Assembly (NCBI GenBank): GCA_024363285.1
Contig: AP024710.1
Span: forward strand, 3,194,001 to 3,258,000
Direction of reading: 5' to 3'
DNA length: 64,000 nt
DNA from: Leptolinea sp. HRD-7
GTDB taxonomy: Bacteria; Chloroflexota; Anaerolineae; Anaerolineales; Anaerolineaceae
In this document: positions 62,810-64,000 of the stretch, in pieces
How the letters are laid out: each line of letters opens with the position of its first letter
Numbering within the stretch: position 1 is the stretch's first letter
Notes under the pieces: model-generated
Told to the model about the DNA's origin: nothing
Seen by the model: only the letters and a program-made list of their open reading frames with translations
The model's database searches: none
Position numbers and translations under genes: made by a program

Positions 62810-64000
62810 TTACCCGAATAATCTGGGTAGACCCCTCCCGCCTGTTTTTTGCAGCGTTTTCATCAGTTTTTGAGCTTCCCTGAAGTTCTTTATAACCCGG
62901 TTTACTTCCATAACTTCAACACCAGAGCCTCTGGCAATACGCCGTCGGCGGCTGGCGTTCAGGATATCCGGATCTCGACGTTCTTCACGGGTCATCGAGC
63001 TGATGATCGCTTCTGTCAATTTTAATTGCTTTTCCGCTTCCTGGGGAGGAACTTGCTGGGCTGCTTTTCCCAGATTTCCCGGAAGCATTTCAAAAATCTG
63101 TGAAATCGGACCAAGTTTACGGATCTGCTTCATCTGGGAAGCGAAATCCTCCAGCGTAAACTTGCCGGACATCATTTTTTCAGCCTGTTGCTTTGATTCA
63201 TCCAAATCAAATGCCTGCTCGGCTTTTTCAATCAACCCGATGACATCACCCATCCCCAAGATACGTGAAGCCAACCGGCGCGGATCATAAACTTCAAGGG
63301 CGTCAATCCCCTCGCCCACACCCAGGAATTTAATCGGCACACCGGTGACGCTGCGAATCGAAATCGCTGCGCCGCCGCGTGAGTCGCCATCCATCTTGGT
63401 TAAAATCAAACCGGATAGTGAAACGGTATCACGGAATCCTTCCGCGATATGCAATGCTTCCTGTCCGATCATGGAATCAACGACCAGTAATGTATCGGCC
63501 GGGGTGACTTTTTTCGTGATGGATTTTAATTCTTCCATGAGAGTTTCATCCATCTGAGAGCGGCCAGCTGTATCCACAATCAATACAGAATAACCACCCT
63601 TTGAACCCTGTTCAAATGCTTTTTGCACCAGCACAGGGGGCTTCAGGGTCGGATCGTGAAAGACTTCCACGCCAACCTTTTCACCCAGGGTTACCAATTG
63701 TTGCACAGCCGCCGGGCGATAGGGGTCTGCGGCAGCCAGTAGTACACGTTCACCCTGTGAACGCAAAATGCGGGCTAATTTTGCCGCTGCAGTGGTTTTA
63801 CCGGAGCCTTGCAAACCAACAAGCATGATCACCCGGGGCTTCTCACCGGTCAGGTTCAACCGTTCCGGCTCTCCCAGGGTGGAGATCAATTCTTCATGGA
63901 CAATTTTAATCACCTGCTGCGCCGGGTTCAACGCGCGGGAAACTTCAGCTCCCACGGCGCGTTCGCGTACACCGCTGGTGAATTTCTTTACCACAGAGTA
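62810..64000 (-). CDS. ffh: Signal recognition particle protein Ffh (N-terminus outside the window)
   Basis: At least 396 codons are visible; the frame stays open to the window edge, so the first about 50 residues are missing. NG domain: V-G-L-Q-G-S-G-K-T-T, A-A-D-P-Y-R-P-A-A, V-D-T-A-G-R-S, T-K-M-D-G-D-S-R-G-G-A and F-L-G-V-G-E. The M domain (K-F-T-L-E-D-F-A-S-Q-M) follows with R-R-R-R-I-A-R-G-S-G-V-E-V near the end. It binds signal sequences on nascent chains and docks to FtsY. The GTG at 63994 is not a true start. Confidence 0.96.
   Translation of the reverse strand, partial: YSVVKKFTSGVRERAVGAEVSRALNPAQQVIKIVHEELISTLGEPERLNLTGEKPRVIMLVGLQGSGKTTAAAKLARILRSQGERVLLAAADPYRPAAVQQLVTLGEKVGVEVFHDPTLKPPVLVQKAFEQGSKGGYSVLIVDTAGRSQMDETLMEELKSITKKVTPADTLLVVDSMIGQEALHIAEGFRDTVSLSGLILTKMDGDSRGGAAISIRSVTGVPIKFLGVGEGIDALEVYDPRRLASRILGMGDVIGLIEKAEQAFDLDESKQQAEKMMSGKFTLEDFASQMKQIRKLGPISQIFEMLPGNLGKAAQQVPPQEAEKQLKLTEAIISSMTREERRDPDILNASRRRRIARGSGVEVMEVNRVIKNFREAQKLMKTLQKTGGRGLPRLFG

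Noticed and set aside
1..64000. CRISPR arrays, insertion sequences, prophage genes or rRNA/tRNA genes
   Set aside because: No repeat-spacer pattern, transposase or integrase motif, or RNA gene signature was found on either strand.

Overview
The window looks like a chromosomal segment of a Chloroflexota bacterium, most likely class Anaerolineae. This is inferred from two DUF2298 ('Chlor_Arch_YYY') giant membrane proteins, a serine hydroxymethyltransferase-aminomethyltransferase fusion, a mevalonate kinase/isopentenyl phosphate kinase pair and mixed Shine-Dalgarno and apparently leaderless gene starts. Coding density is very high. I see no tRNA, rRNA, insertion sequence, prophage or CRISPR array, and no base-composition break that would suggest recent transfer.

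Layout. 1-7.5 kb: small membrane proteins, a cyanophycinase-like hydrolase, a HEPN-like protein, a glutaredoxin, an ECF sigma factor/DegV/membrane-protein operon, a membrane-anchored subtilase and an alpha/beta hydrolase. 7.5-12.1 kb: a promoter, a structured leader with a possible leader peptide, the GlyA-GcvT fusion and an aminotransferase. 12.1-17.1 kb: a TGS/uridine-kinase-type nucleoside kinase, a DUF4230 protein, and a small operon of a SanA-like protein, an HD hydrolase and a two-domain glycosidase-like protein. 17.1-24.7 kb: rpoC, without rpoB beside it, and a large multi-sensor histidine kinase.

24.8-45 kb: a run of 12 same-strand, nearly gapless genes headed by lepA. It holds a flippase-like protein, a CDP-paratose-epimerase-like SDR, a GT4 glycosyltransferase, a SAM methyltransferase, three GT-C/GT39-type membrane proteins or domains, two DUF2298 units, DUF952, cmk and a secernin-like peptidase. 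It looks like an undescribed envelope-glycan or glycolipid assembly system. The 1827-residue protein physically fuses a GT39-like half to a DUF2298 half, while the same two activities occur as separate adjacent genes downstream.

45-51 kb: a B12-type radical SAM protein divergent from a NarL-type two-component system, a polytopic membrane protein and a PH/SHOCT protein. 50.4-55.6 kb: tlyA divergent from an operon of a UbiA prenyltransferase, mevalonate kinase, isopentenyl phosphate kinase, dGTPase and then greA; the two kinases mark an archaeal-like mevalonate route. 55.6-64 kb: a lineage-type membrane protein, then topA, a mannose-1-phosphate guanylyltransferase, dprA, rimM, khpA, rpsP and a partial ffh, all on the minus strand.

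Calls are from reading sequence and translations only; no database search was run. Several starts were moved downstream from the longest open frame, where a ribosome binding site, -10 box or gene overlap decided it.
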